The position numbers and the translations under genes were made by a program. Source: Thalassobaculum sp. OXR-137 (lineage in GTDB: Bacteria; Pseudomonadota; Alphaproteobacteria; Thalassobaculales; Thalassobaculaceae). From it: a stretch of 64,000 nucleotides of DNA. Each line of letters opens with the position of its first letter. Position 1 is the stretch's first letter. The stretch is taken from positions 2,836,001 through 2,900,000 of the forward strand of contig NZ_CP139715.1 in the NCBI RefSeq assembly GCF_034377285.1, in the 5' to 3' direction. The notes beneath the pieces were generated by a model. The model had not been told where the DNA came from, ran no database searches, and saw nothing but the letters and a program-made list of their open reading frames with translations. This document shows positions 51,288 to 59,388 of this stretch, piece by piece.

Positions 51288-52028
51288 ATGCGGATCTGCG
51301 TGATGGTATGCGCCCATGTCGGGCCGGACCTGGCCGATGTGCTGGACCCGTATCTGGAAATGTTCCGCCGCCTTCTCGCCCCGCATCTCCCGGAGGCGGA
51401 GATCACCGGCTCGATGATCATCGAGGGGACGTTTCCCGCCTCGCCGGAGGATCACGACGTCTACCTCTTCACCGGCAGCCCGCATGGTGTCTACGAGGAT
51501 CTCGACTGGATCCGCCAGGCCGAGCGGTTCGTGCGCGAGGCCGCGGCCGCCGGCAAGGTGCTGATCGGCGGCTGCTTCGGCCACCAGCTCATCGCCCAGG
51601 CGCTGGGCGGCAAGGTGGTGAAGTCGGAGAAGGGCTGGGGCATGGGCGTGCACACCCATCCGCTGCTGAAGCGCGAAGCCTGGATGGAGGGCGGACCGGA
51701 CCGGCCCAACGTGGTGGTCAGCCACCAGGACCAGGTGGTCGAGGCGCCGGAGGGCGCGGTGGTGCTGGCCGGAACTGAGTTCTGCCCGAACGCCATGCTG
51801 CGGATAGGCGACCGGATCCTGACCTTCCAGGGCCACCCGGAGATGACCGTTCCCATCGTGAACCGCCTGCTCGACTTGCGCGAGCAGCGGGTCGGGGCGG
51901 AGGTCTTCGCCGCCGGCAAGAAATCACTGGAGAAGCCGCTCGACCACGACGCCATGGGCGCCTGGATCGCCGGGTTCATCCGCCAGGCGCTGAACGCATC
52001 GGCCGGCAAGACCGAGGCGGCGGAGTAG
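51288..52028 (+). CDS. Type 1 glutamine amidotransferase
   Basis: A 246-residue class I glutamine amidotransferase-like protein. The triad Cys96 (GGCFGHQLIAQ), His183 and Glu185 (QGHPEMT) is intact. Such stand-alone proteins transfer ammonia from glutamine or act as gamma-glutamyl hydrolases. GAGGAG lies 8 bases before the ATG. It sits between an SDR and an AraC regulator (8-base gap), so the three look like one unit. Confidence 0.9.
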   Translation: MRICVMVCAHVGPDLADVLDPYLEMFRRLLAPHLPEAEITGSMIIEGTFPASPEDHDVYLFTGSPHGVYEDLDWIRQAERFVREAAAAGKVLIGGCFGHQLIAQALGGKVVKSEKGWGMGVHTHPLLKREAWMEGGPDRPNVVVSHQDQVVEAPEGAVVLAGTEFCPNAMLRIGDRILTFQGHPEMTVPIVNRLLDLREQRVGAEVFAAGKKSLEKPLDHDAMGAWIAGFIRQALNASAGKTEAAE

Positions 52029-52036
52029 GGCAGGCG

Positions 52037-52831
52037 ATGGGACGCGGCACCGTCACCATCCGCCGCGGCGTGATCGACGGGGTCGACGCGGTCCTGGCCG
52101 ATAGCGACCGCAGCTTTCCCAAACACTGCCACGATCAGTTCGGCGTCGGCGTGATCCTCGACGGCGCGCAGATCTCCGCCAGCGGCCGCGGTCAGGTGGA
52201 GGCCGAGGCGGGCGACGTGATCACCGTGAATCCGGGCGAGGTGCATGACGGGGCGCCGGTCGGCGGCGGGCGCCGCTGGTCGATGCTGTATGTCGACCCG
52301 CGCCGCATGGCCGCCCTGGCCGAGGGACTGGACGACGGCGCTGGAACCGTCTGCGAATTCACTGCACCGGTGGTGACCGACCCGCGGGTCGCCGCTCGGG
52401 TCAAGGCCATGATCGCCGCGCTCCACCGGGCGGCGTTCCGGGGCGAGACCCTGGAGAGCGAGGAGCGCAGCCTCCTGGTGCTGGCGCCGCTGCTCGGTGT
52501 CCGGGTCCGCGAGCCGGCACCGGATGGTGGGCTCCGCCGGGTGCTGGAGCTGATGGACGACGATCCGGCCGCACCTCTCTGCCTGGGGGACCTTGCCGCC
52601 GTGGCGGGGCTCAGCCGGTTCCAGATCGTGCGCGGCGTCGCGCGGGCAACCGGGTTGACGCCCCATGCCTATCTCCTGCGGCGGCGGATCGAGCTGGCCC
52701 GCCGGCATATCCGCGACGGCCTGCCGCTGGCCGAGGCGGCGGCGGCGAGCGGCTTCGCCGACCAGAGCCACATGACGCGGCTGTTCACCCGCAGCTTCGG
52801 CTATCCGCCGGGCGCCTACGCGGCGGCCTGA
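52037..52831 (+). CDS. AraC family transcriptional regulator
   Basis: A 264-residue regulator with an N-terminal cupin-like effector domain (residues 15-120, with HCHDQFGVGVI and HDGAPVGGG) and a C-terminal AraC DNA-binding domain (residues 165-262) containing LGDLAAVAGLSRFQIVRGV and GFADQSHMTRLFTRSFGYPPG. It may control the neighbouring exporter gene, with which AraC regulators often pair. It begins 8 bases after the amidotransferase gene. Confidence 0.92.
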   Translation: MGRGTVTIRRGVIDGVDAVLADSDRSFPKHCHDQFGVGVILDGAQISASGRGQVEAEAGDVITVNPGEVHDGAPVGGGRRWSMLYVDPRRMAALAEGLDDGAGTVCEFTAPVVTDPRVAARVKAMIAALHRAAFRGETLESEERSLLVLAPLLGVRVREPAPDGGLRRVLELMDDDPAAPLCLGDLAAVAGLSRFQIVRGVARATGLTPHAYLLRRRIELARRHIRDGLPLAEAAAASGFADQSHMTRLFTRSFGYPPGAYAAA

Positions 52832-52918
52832 ACGCCGCGCCTGCAACTTCGTTCAAGACCCCATGGGCCACGCTCCGCTCTTCTGACGGCATTCGATACT
52901 GCCGAAAGGAGAGACCGC

Positions 52919-53569
52919 GTGATCGACGAGACAGTCACTGCCGCCTTGGCCCCGGCCCTCGCGCCGGAATATCTGCTGACCTCTCTGGCGGTGTGCGTGA
53001 TGCCGGGCACCGGGGTGATCTATACCCTGGCCCACGGGCTCGGGCGCGGCAGCCGGGCGAGCCTGATCGCCGCCTTCGGCTGCACGTTGGGGATCGTGCC
53101 GCACCTGATCGCCTGCGCGGTGGGGCTCGCCGCCCTGCTGCATTCCAGCGCGCTGGCGTTCCAGGCGGTGAAGCTGCTGGGTGTGGCCTATCTGTTCTAC
53201 ATGGCCTGGGGGATTCTGCGGGACGGCGGGGCGCTGGAGGTGACGTCGGAGCAGGAGGGGAGGCCGGCCCATCGCATTGTCCTGAGCGGCATCCTGCTCA
53301 ACCTGTTGAACCCGAAGCTGACCCTGTTCTTCCTGGCGTTCCTGCCGCTGTTCCTGCCGGCGGACGCGGCGATGCCGGCGCTGTCGATCCTCGCCCTGGG
53401 ATCGGTGTTCATGGCGATGACCTTCGCGGTGTTCGCCGTCTACGGGCTGTGCGCGTCGGCGGCCAGGACCTATGTCCTGGCGCAGCCGTCGGTGATGAAG
53501 GTGCTGAGATACGGGTTTGCCGGCGCCTTCGGCCTGCTGGGCCTGCGCCTGCTCTTCAGCGGGCGGTAG
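52919..53569 (+). CDS. LysE family amino acid exporter
   Basis: A 216-residue membrane protein of the LysE/RhtB family, with about six helices. Signature parts are MPGTGVIYTLAHGLGRGSRA, FGCTLGIVPH and LLNLLNPKLTLFFLAFLP. It would export an amino acid or related metabolite. Translation starts at GTG, with AAAGGAGAG 7 bases upstream. It follows the AraC gene by 87 bases. Confidence 0.92.
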   Translation: MIDETVTAALAPALAPEYLLTSLAVCVMPGTGVIYTLAHGLGRGSRASLIAAFGCTLGIVPHLIACAVGLAALLHSSALAFQAVKLLGVAYLFYMAWGILRDGGALEVTSEQEGRPAHRIVLSGILLNLLNPKLTLFFLAFLPLFLPADAAMPALSILALGSVFMAMTFAVFAVYGLCASAARTYVLAQPSVMKVLRYGFAGAFGLLGLRLLFSGR

Positions 53570-53575
53570 CGCGGG

Positions 53576-54109
53576 TCAGCCGCGCAGCCCGCGCACCCAT
53601 TCGATGCGGCGGTCGATCTGGTCGATCTCGTGGCCCAGCCAGTCGTCCAGCAGGCCGCCGCCCCATTCCTCATGGGCGGCCAGATCGGCCAGACGCGCCC
53701 GCTCGCCCTGGTACATGACCTCGAGCGAATGGAGCTGCTCGTCGCGGCCCTCGGTGTCGAGTTGATCGATGAACCGCAGCTTGAGGGCGAGGACCAGCTT
53801 GTTCAGGTCGGACACGCCCGGGCGCAGCGGTGACGTCAGGTAGCCGGTCAGCGCCTCGCGGCCCTCGTCGCTGAGACGGAGCAGGGCGCTGTCGCCGGAT
53901 CCCTTGCCGGGCACCGCCTCGATCAGGCCCTCGAATTTCAGCAGCTCGATCGAGGTGCCGAGCAGGTCGAGGGACGGGCCGACGATGCGGGCCGCGAACT
54001 CGCGAACCTCGGCGGACAGGTCGCTATAGACCTTGTCGCCCTCCGCCAGCAGGCCGAGCGCGGCGAGACGGATGGCTTCCTTGGGAACGAGAGAATTGTC
54101 GCGGTACAT
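53576..54109 (-). CDS. PadR-like winged-helix regulator
   Basis: A 177-residue protein with an N-terminal winged helix (residues 10-85: IRLAALGLLAEGDKVYSDLS) and a C-terminal helical dimerisation region with LEVMYQGERARLADLAAH and a Trp-rich end (WGGGLLDDWLGHEIDQIDRRIEW). This matches PadR-type repressors. A small palindrome GCGAATGATTCGC at 54181-54193 is upstream of its start. It is the last gene after the ABC importer operon on the same strand and probably controls it. Confidence 0.8.
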   Translation of the reverse strand: MYRDNSLVPKEAIRLAALGLLAEGDKVYSDLSAEVREFAARIVGPSLDLLGTSIELLKFEGLIEAVPGKGSGDSALLRLSDEGREALTGYLTSPLRPGVSDLNKLVLALKLRFIDQLDTEGRDEQLHSLEVMYQGERARLADLAAHEEWGGGLLDDWLGHEIDQIDRRIEWVRGLRG

Positions 54110-54180
54110 GCCCCTGCCTCCAGGCGTGGCGGTTCGTCACTGATATGATGCGTCCGCGTGGAAAAGTCCAGTGGCTTGTT

Positions 54181-54193
54181 GCGAATGATTCGC
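54181..54193. promoter_or_regulatory. Palindromic operator candidate before the PadR-like gene
   Basis: GCGAATGATTCGC is a 6-bp inverted repeat with a single central base, 72 bases upstream of the regulator start. It could be the autoregulatory site. No second copy was seen upstream of the ABC importer operon. Confidence 0.35.
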
Positions 54194-54203
54194 GAAAACG
54201 CCT

Positions 54204-55067
54204 TCAGTAGGTGACGCCCCGCATCCTCTCGTTGCGCCGGCGCAGCAGCTCGATGGTCGCCAGCAGCATGGTGGAGATGATGATCAGCAGGGTCGCCACG
54301 GCGAGAATCGTCGGGCTGATCTGTTCGCGGATACCGGCCCACATCTGCCGTGGGATGGTGCGCTGCTCGAACCCGGCCATGAACAGCACCACGACCACCT
54401 CGTCGAACGAGGTGACGAAGGCGAACAGGGCGCCGGAGATCACCCCCGGCAGGATCAGCGGCATGATCACCTTGAAGAAGGTGGTCGGCATGTCCGCGCC
54501 CATGCTGTTGGACGCCCGGATCAGGTTCTTGTCGAACCCGACCAGGGTGGCGGTCACGGTGATGACCACGAAGGGCGTGCCGAGCGCGGCGTGGGCGAGG
54601 ATGACGCCGGTATAGGTCTGGGCCAGGGCGAAATCGGAGCCGAACGGGGCCGAGTAGAAGAAGAACATGGCCGCCGCGGTGATGATCAGCGGCACGATCA
54701 TCGGCGAGATCAGGATGCCCATCAGCAGGCTCTTGGCCGGCAGCTCCGCCCGCGACAGGCCGAGAGCGGCCAGGGTGCCGAGGGAGGTGGCGACCAGGGT
54801 CGAGGCGATGCCGATGATGAAGCTGTTCTTGATCGAGTGCAGCCACTGCTCGTTGTTCACGATGTCGGCGTACCAGCGCAGCGAGAAGGCCTCCGCCTCG
54901 AACCGCAGCATTTCCGGCGTGAACGTGAAATATGGCTCCGCGTTGAAGGACAGCGGAATGATCACGAGGATCGGGATGATCAGGAAGAAGAAGATCGCCG
55001 CACAGATGAGCCGGTACACGTAATACCAGACCCGCTCCAGGGGACCCGCGTAGCTGGGAATTGCCAT
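54204..55067 (-). CDS. ABC transporter permease (PotC-like)
   Basis: A 287-residue inner-membrane permease with about six helices, of the spermidine/putrescine (PotC) and related importer type. The EAA loop is visible (GADMPTTFFKVIMPLILPGVIS), and FDEVVVVLFMAGFEQRTIP and TIPRQMWAGIREQISPTI follow. GGAGGGACGG before the ATG supports the start. It lies 16 bases from the end of the second permease gene, so they form one operon with the ATPase and binding protein. Confidence 0.92.
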   Translation of the reverse strand: MAIPSYAGPLERVWYYVYRLICAAIFFFLIIPILVIIPLSFNAEPYFTFTPEMLRFEAEAFSLRWYADIVNNEQWLHSIKNSFIIGIASTLVATSLGTLAALGLSRAELPAKSLLMGILISPMIVPLIITAAAMFFFYSAPFGSDFALAQTYTGVILAHAALGTPFVVITVTATLVGFDKNLIRASNSMGADMPTTFFKVIMPLILPGVISGALFAFVTSFDEVVVVLFMAGFEQRTIPRQMWAGIREQISPTILAVATLLIIISTMLLATIELLRRRNERMRGVTY

Positions 55068-55083
55068 GTCGCCGTCCCTCCGC

Positions 55084-56688
55084 TCAGCCGAGCTTCATGT
55101 TGTCGATGCCGACCAGCCGGTCGTAGAGCCAGTACATGATCAGAACCCCGCCGAGCAGGATCGTGCCGAGCGCGGCCGCAAGGCCCCAGTTCAGCGACTT
55201 CTGCATGTGATAGGCGATGAAGTTGGAGATGAGCTGGCCGTCCTGGCCGCCGACCAGGGCCGGGGTGATGTAGTAGCCGATGGCCAGAATGAAGACGAGG
55301 ATCGAGCCGGCGCCGATGCCGGGCACTGTCTGCGGCATGTAGACCCGCACGAAGGCGATCAGCGGATTGGCGCCCAGCGATCGGGCCGCCCGCATGTAGC
55401 TCGGCGAGATCGTCTTCATCACCGAGTACATCGGCAGCACCATGAACGGCAGCAGGATATGCGTCATGGCGATGATCGTGCCGGTCATGTTGTAGATCAT
55501 CTCGATCCGGTTATCGTCGGAGATGATCCCCAGGAACACGAGCGTGTCGTTGATCACGCCCTGGGTCTGCAGCAGCACGATCCAGGAGGTCGTGCGCACC
55601 AGCAGCGAGGTCCAGAACGGCAGCAGCACCAGGATCAGCAGCAGGTTTCCCTTGGACGGCGGCAGCGTCGCCAGCAGGTAGGAGATCGGATAGGCCAGGA
55701 TCAGGCAGGCGAGCGTCACGCCGAGGGAGACGTAGATCGTCTTCATGAAGAGCTGGACGTAGATCTGCTTCCATTCCGGCTGCATGACGATGTTGCCGTC
55801 GATGTCGTACGTCCGGTCGACCGCGTTCAGGTAGTAGCTGAAGGTGACCGGCGAGGAGACCTGCTTGATGATCTTCCAGGTCTTCTGCTCGCCCCAGTCC
55901 TTGTCGACGCCGACCAGCGCATAGCGCAGCGGGTTGTCGCGGATATCGCCGGCCGAGGCGGCGGTCTTCTCCAGCGTCGTGGCCAGCTTCCTGTTCTCCG
56001 CCTGCACCAGGGGCAGTAGGCGGGCGAGCGAGCCGTCGGCCTTCGCCTTCTCCAGCTCCGACAGGATCGTCGGGTAGGTTTCCGGCTTCGGCGTCTTCTC
56101 CGCGAAGGGCGAATTGCCGGTCTCCCACTTGCGCAGCAGGGCGGCGGTCTCCGGCAGAACCTCGGCGAATTCCGGGGTTTCCGCCAGTTCGTCCAGGGTC
56201 GGCCAGGTCTTCTTGTCCTCCCAGCCCTTGTCGAAGCCGACCAGGGCGAACTGCATCGGGTCTTCTTCGATCTTGGCGGCGGCCCGCTGCGACTTGTTGA
56301 TCAGCGAGCGGAAGCCGCCGTCCTCGTAGTTCAGGCGGGCGCCCATGCGGCCGACATTGCGCCGCTGCCCCTCGCCGCGGTCGCCCATCTCCTTGATGAA
56401 GGCGGCGAAGACGGCGTCCGGCGGCATGCCTTCGCCGTCCCACTTCTCCAGTTCGGCAACGGTGAGGGGGATGGCGTCGTTGACTTCCGGGTTGTCGATG
56501 CTGCGCATCAGCATGTCGACGATCGGGAAGATGAAGGTGATCAGAATGAACAGCAGCAGCGGTGCGACCAGCAGGAAGGCGCGGATCTTGCTGCGTCGGG
56601 TGGCGCGGGCCAGAGCCACCTTCAGCGGCGTGCCGTCGGCCATGGTCAAGGGCCGTGCCGGGCCTGCCTCTTCAATAGCATGCGCCAT
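55084..56688 (-). CDS. ABC transporter permease with a long inserted domain (PotB-like)
   Basis: A 534-residue permease, about 230 residues longer than a normal PotB. TM1 is at about residues 36-60, the extra segment runs from about 61 to 310, and the normal permease core with the EAA loop (SLGANPLIAFVRVYMPQTVP) follows. Two stretches in the insert match each other (residues about 140-162, EEDPMQFALVGFDKGWEDKK; and 249-271, RDNPLRYALVGVDKDWGEQK), so the insert contains an internal duplication and faces the periplasm. GGGAG 6 bases before the ATG supports the start. Confidence 0.9.
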   Translation of the reverse strand: MAHAIEEAGPARPLTMADGTPLKVALARATRRSKIRAFLLVAPLLLFILITFIFPIVDMLMRSIDNPEVNDAIPLTVAELEKWDGEGMPPDAVFAAFIKEMGDRGEGQRRNVGRMGARLNYEDGGFRSLINKSQRAAAKIEEDPMQFALVGFDKGWEDKKTWPTLDELAETPEFAEVLPETAALLRKWETGNSPFAEKTPKPETYPTILSELEKAKADGSLARLLPLVQAENRKLATTLEKTAASAGDIRDNPLRYALVGVDKDWGEQKTWKIIKQVSSPVTFSYYLNAVDRTYDIDGNIVMQPEWKQIYVQLFMKTIYVSLGVTLACLILAYPISYLLATLPPSKGNLLLILVLLPFWTSLLVRTTSWIVLLQTQGVINDTLVFLGIISDDNRIEMIYNMTGTIIAMTHILLPFMVLPMYSVMKTISPSYMRAARSLGANPLIAFVRVYMPQTVPGIGAGSILVFILAIGYYITPALVGGQDGQLISNFIAYHMQKSLNWGLAAALGTILLGGVLIMYWLYDRLVGIDNMKLG

Positions 56689-56761
56689 CCGGATCTCCCG
56701 CGATCAGGTTGTCGGCCGCTCTGACGAGCGGTGCGAGAAAGGTCAAAACGAATGAATGGGG

Positions 56762-56788
56762 AGGGGAGAGCGGCGGACCGCTCCCCCC
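56762..56788 (-). terminator. Hairpin after the substrate-binding-protein gene
   Basis: Just beyond the stop of the binding-protein gene, the minus-strand transcript can form a GC-rich hairpin with a core GAGCGG/CCGCTC and a 4-base loop, flanked by G and C runs. There is no clear T-run. Such hairpins often protect the binding-protein transcript or limit reading into the permease genes. Confidence 0.4.
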
Positions 56789-56797
56789 GATAAGGTC

Positions 56798-57871
56798 TTA
56801 GCTGGCGAGCCAGGCGTTGAAACGCTCGTTCAGCTCGTCGCCGTAATCCGCCCAGAACTCGAAGTCGTTCTGCAGCGGGTTCTTGAAGTTGGCCGGCGCG
56901 GTCGGCATGTGCGGCTGCATGTCCGGCAGAACCTTGTCGAAGGACGACTTACGGACCGGGCCGTAGGAGATCCACTTCGCCTGGTCGGCGAGGCGCTGGG
57001 TGTCGGTGGAGAACTTGATGAACTCCCAGGACTGCTCCATCTTCGGGGCGCCCTTCGGGATGACCCAGAGGTCGATGTCCCACACTTGGCCGTCCCAGAC
57101 GATCTCGAACGGCTTCTTCTCGTTCGCGATCGCGTTGAACAGGCGGCCGTTATAGGCGGTGGTCATCACGACCTCGCCGTCGGCCAGAAGCTGCGGCGGC
57201 TGGGCGCCGGCTTCCCACCAGATCGTGTCGTTCTTGATGGTGTCGAGCTTCTTGAAGGCGCGCTCCACACCCTCCGGGGTCGCCAGCACGTCGTAGACCT
57301 CGCCGGACGGCACGCCGTCGGCCATCAGGGCGAACTCGAGGTTGGCCTTCGGAGCCTTGCGCATGCCGCGCTTGCCCGGGAACTTCTCCAGGTCGAAGAA
57401 GTCGGCGATGGTGGTCGGGCCGTCCTTGAACTTGGTCGTGTCGTAGGCGTAGACCGTCGACCAGACGATGGTTCCGACCGCGCACTCATGCACCGTGCCG
57501 GCGATGAAGTCCTCGGCCGCAGGGGTTCCGTCGTCACCGGCCGGCAGATCTTCGGTCGGCAGCACTTCGAGGATGCCCTCGTCGCAGCCGCGAACCGCGT
57601 CGGACAGCTCAACGTCGACCAGGTTCCAGGTCACGTTGCCGGCCTCGACCTGGGCGCGGATTTCGGCGAGACCGCCGTTGTAGTCCTCGGAGTTGATCGT
57701 ATCGCCGGTCTTCTCGATCCACGGCTTGTGGTAGGCCTCGACCTGGCTCTTGGTGTAGGCGCCGCCCCAGGACACGATGGTCAGGGTCTCCGCGGCGGAG
57801 GACGTCCCAGCGTAGCCGAGCGTGGCAAACGCCAGCGCCGCGACTCCCGCCGACTTCAATAGATGGTTCAT
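56798..57871 (-). CDS. ABC transporter substrate-binding protein (PotD-like)
   Basis: A 357-residue periplasmic binding protein. The signal peptide (MNHLLKSAGVAALAFATLGY, cut after SSA near residue 26) precedes a mature domain with LTIVSWGGAYTKSQVEAYHK and later GQVWDIDLWVIPKGAPKMEQ. This is the polyamine/related-cation family, but specificity could be for another amine. It is the second gene of the operon after the ATPase. Confidence 0.93.
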   Translation of the reverse strand: MNHLLKSAGVAALAFATLGYAGTSSAAETLTIVSWGGAYTKSQVEAYHKPWIEKTGDTINSEDYNGGLAEIRAQVEAGNVTWNLVDVELSDAVRGCDEGILEVLPTEDLPAGDDGTPAAEDFIAGTVHECAVGTIVWSTVYAYDTTKFKDGPTTIADFFDLEKFPGKRGMRKAPKANLEFALMADGVPSGEVYDVLATPEGVERAFKKLDTIKNDTIWWEAGAQPPQLLADGEVVMTTAYNGRLFNAIANEKKPFEIVWDGQVWDIDLWVIPKGAPKMEQSWEFIKFSTDTQRLADQAKWISYGPVRKSSFDKVLPDMQPHMPTAPANFKNPLQNDFEFWADYGDELNERFNAWLAS

Positions 57872-57983
57872 TGAACAAGTCTCCCTGTGTTGTGCCGGAA
57901 GTTTCCGGCGACTGCCCCTGAAGTCTTTGTGTTCGAGGGCCGGACGGGGGTCGCGACCGGCCCGTACTCCCAGATGGCGACGG

Positions 57984-59072
57984 TCAGGCGTCGAGCGCCC
58001 GACAATCGTCCAGGGCCCAGCCGACCTGAACCTTCTGTCCTCGGCTCAATGACGCGTGGGCATGGGAATTCGGCACCTTGACGATGAACTCGTCATCGCC
58101 GCAGGTGCTGACGCGCGTGCGGATGTGGTCGCCGAGGTAGATGAGCTCCTCGACGGTGGCATCGAACACGTTGGGCATGGATCCGGGGGCCGGGTCGAGT
58201 GCCACCCGCTCCGGGCGCAGCGACAGGGTCGTCTTCGAGCCGACGCCGTCGTGATTGACGCTCAGGGCCTGGATGATGTGGCCGTCCACATCGACCGTGC
58301 AGCTCGTGCCGCTGACCTCCTTCACCGTCCCGTTCAGTCGGTTGTTCTCGCCGATGAACTGGGCGACGAAGGCGTTGTCCGGCCGTTCGTACAGGTCGGG
58401 CGGCGGGGCGAGCTGCTGGATCTTGCCGTCGTTGAACACGGCGATCCGGTCCGACATGGTCAGCGCCTCGGACTGGTCGTGGGTCACATAGACGACCGTC
58501 ATGCCGAGCTGTTCGTGGATGTGCTTGATCTCGTACTGCATCTGCTCGCGCAGGTTCTTGTCGAGCGCGCCGAGCGGCTCGTCCATCAGCACCAGATCGG
58601 GCTCGAAGACCAGCGCGCGGGCCAGGGCCACGCGCTGCTGCTGGCCGCCGGAGAGCTGGCCGGGACGCCGGCCGCCGAAGGCGCCGAGTTCGACCATGTC
58701 CAGCGCCCGCTGAACCTTGGCCTCGGTATCCGCCTTGGACATTTTCCGGACCTGCAGCGGGAACGCCAGGTTCTCGGCGACGGTCATATGCGGAAACAGG
58801 GCATAGTTCTGAAAAACCATCCCGATCCCGCGCTTGTGCGGCGGCACGTGATTAAGCTCACGGCCGCCGAGCATGATCGTCCCTTCCGTAGGCGTCTCGA
58901 AACCGGCCAGCATCATGAGACAAGTCGTTTTGCCGGACCCGGAAGGTCCAAGCATGGTCACGAACTCGCCAGCCTGAATATCGAGATTGAGGTCTTTAAC
59001 GACGAGGATCTCCCCGTCATAGGTCTTCTGGACCTCTACGAATTGGACGAACGGCGTCTTTTTTTCCGCCAT
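57984..59072 (-). CDS. ABC transporter ATP-binding protein (PotA-like)
   Basis: A 362-residue importer ATPase. Walker A is GPSGSGKT at 42-49, the signature LSGGQ at 140-144, Walker B LVLMDE at 160-165, and the C-terminal TOBE-type domain ([18 protein letters not shown]) follows. AAGGGGG 6 bases before the ATG supports the start. It is the first gene of a four-gene importer operon followed by the regulator. Confidence 0.95.
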   Translation of the reverse strand: MAEKKTPFVQFVEVQKTYDGEILVVKDLNLDIQAGEFVTMLGPSGSGKTTCLMMLAGFETPTEGTIMLGGRELNHVPPHKRGIGMVFQNYALFPHMTVAENLAFPLQVRKMSKADTEAKVQRALDMVELGAFGGRRPGQLSGGQQQRVALARALVFEPDLVLMDEPLGALDKNLREQMQYEIKHIHEQLGMTVVYVTHDQSEALTMSDRIAVFNDGKIQQLAPPPDLYERPDNAFVAQFIGENNRLNGTVKEVSGTSCTVDVDGHIIQALSVNHDGVGSKTTLSLRPERVALDPAPGSMPNVFDATVEELIYLGDHIRTRVSTCGDDEFIVKVPNSHAHASLSRGQKVQVGWALDDCRALDA

Positions 59073-59388
59073 GTCCCCCTTGCCACCCTAGACTCGAGCC
59101 GTGCCGCTCTCCCTGTAACGACACGCCCTGTTCGGCACGGCATTGCGTGCCCTTTGTTTGACGAAACCCTAAGACAACGGCGCGCGGGCTGTAAAGCGTG
59201 GCGTGCAACGCCCACGCGAACCTCGCCCTGAAGCGCGGCAACCTGCGCCATTGCCACAAATCCGACACCCGACCGTCGCCTACGGGTCGAGAGCGGTTTG
59301 CGAACGGCGTCACTCTGCGCCCATGGCGGGCCGAGGGGTCCGATGTCGGTGGCGGGGCGAGTCCCTGATGCGGTTGCGGGAGACGGAT
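59073..59388. other. Divergent intergenic region between importer operon and DMGDH-like gene
   Basis: A 316-bp region between divergent starts. On the minus strand TTTACA followed after 17 bases by TTAGGG (59192 downwards) is a weak promoter candidate for the importer. No clear operator, riboswitch or small gene is seen; short open frames here lack coding character. Confidence 0.5.

Noticed and set aside
55084-56688. Idea that the long permease is two fused genes
   Set aside because: The frame is continuous from a well-supported start, with one permease core and a soluble insert. No second start site with a ribosome binding sequence is seen in the insert.
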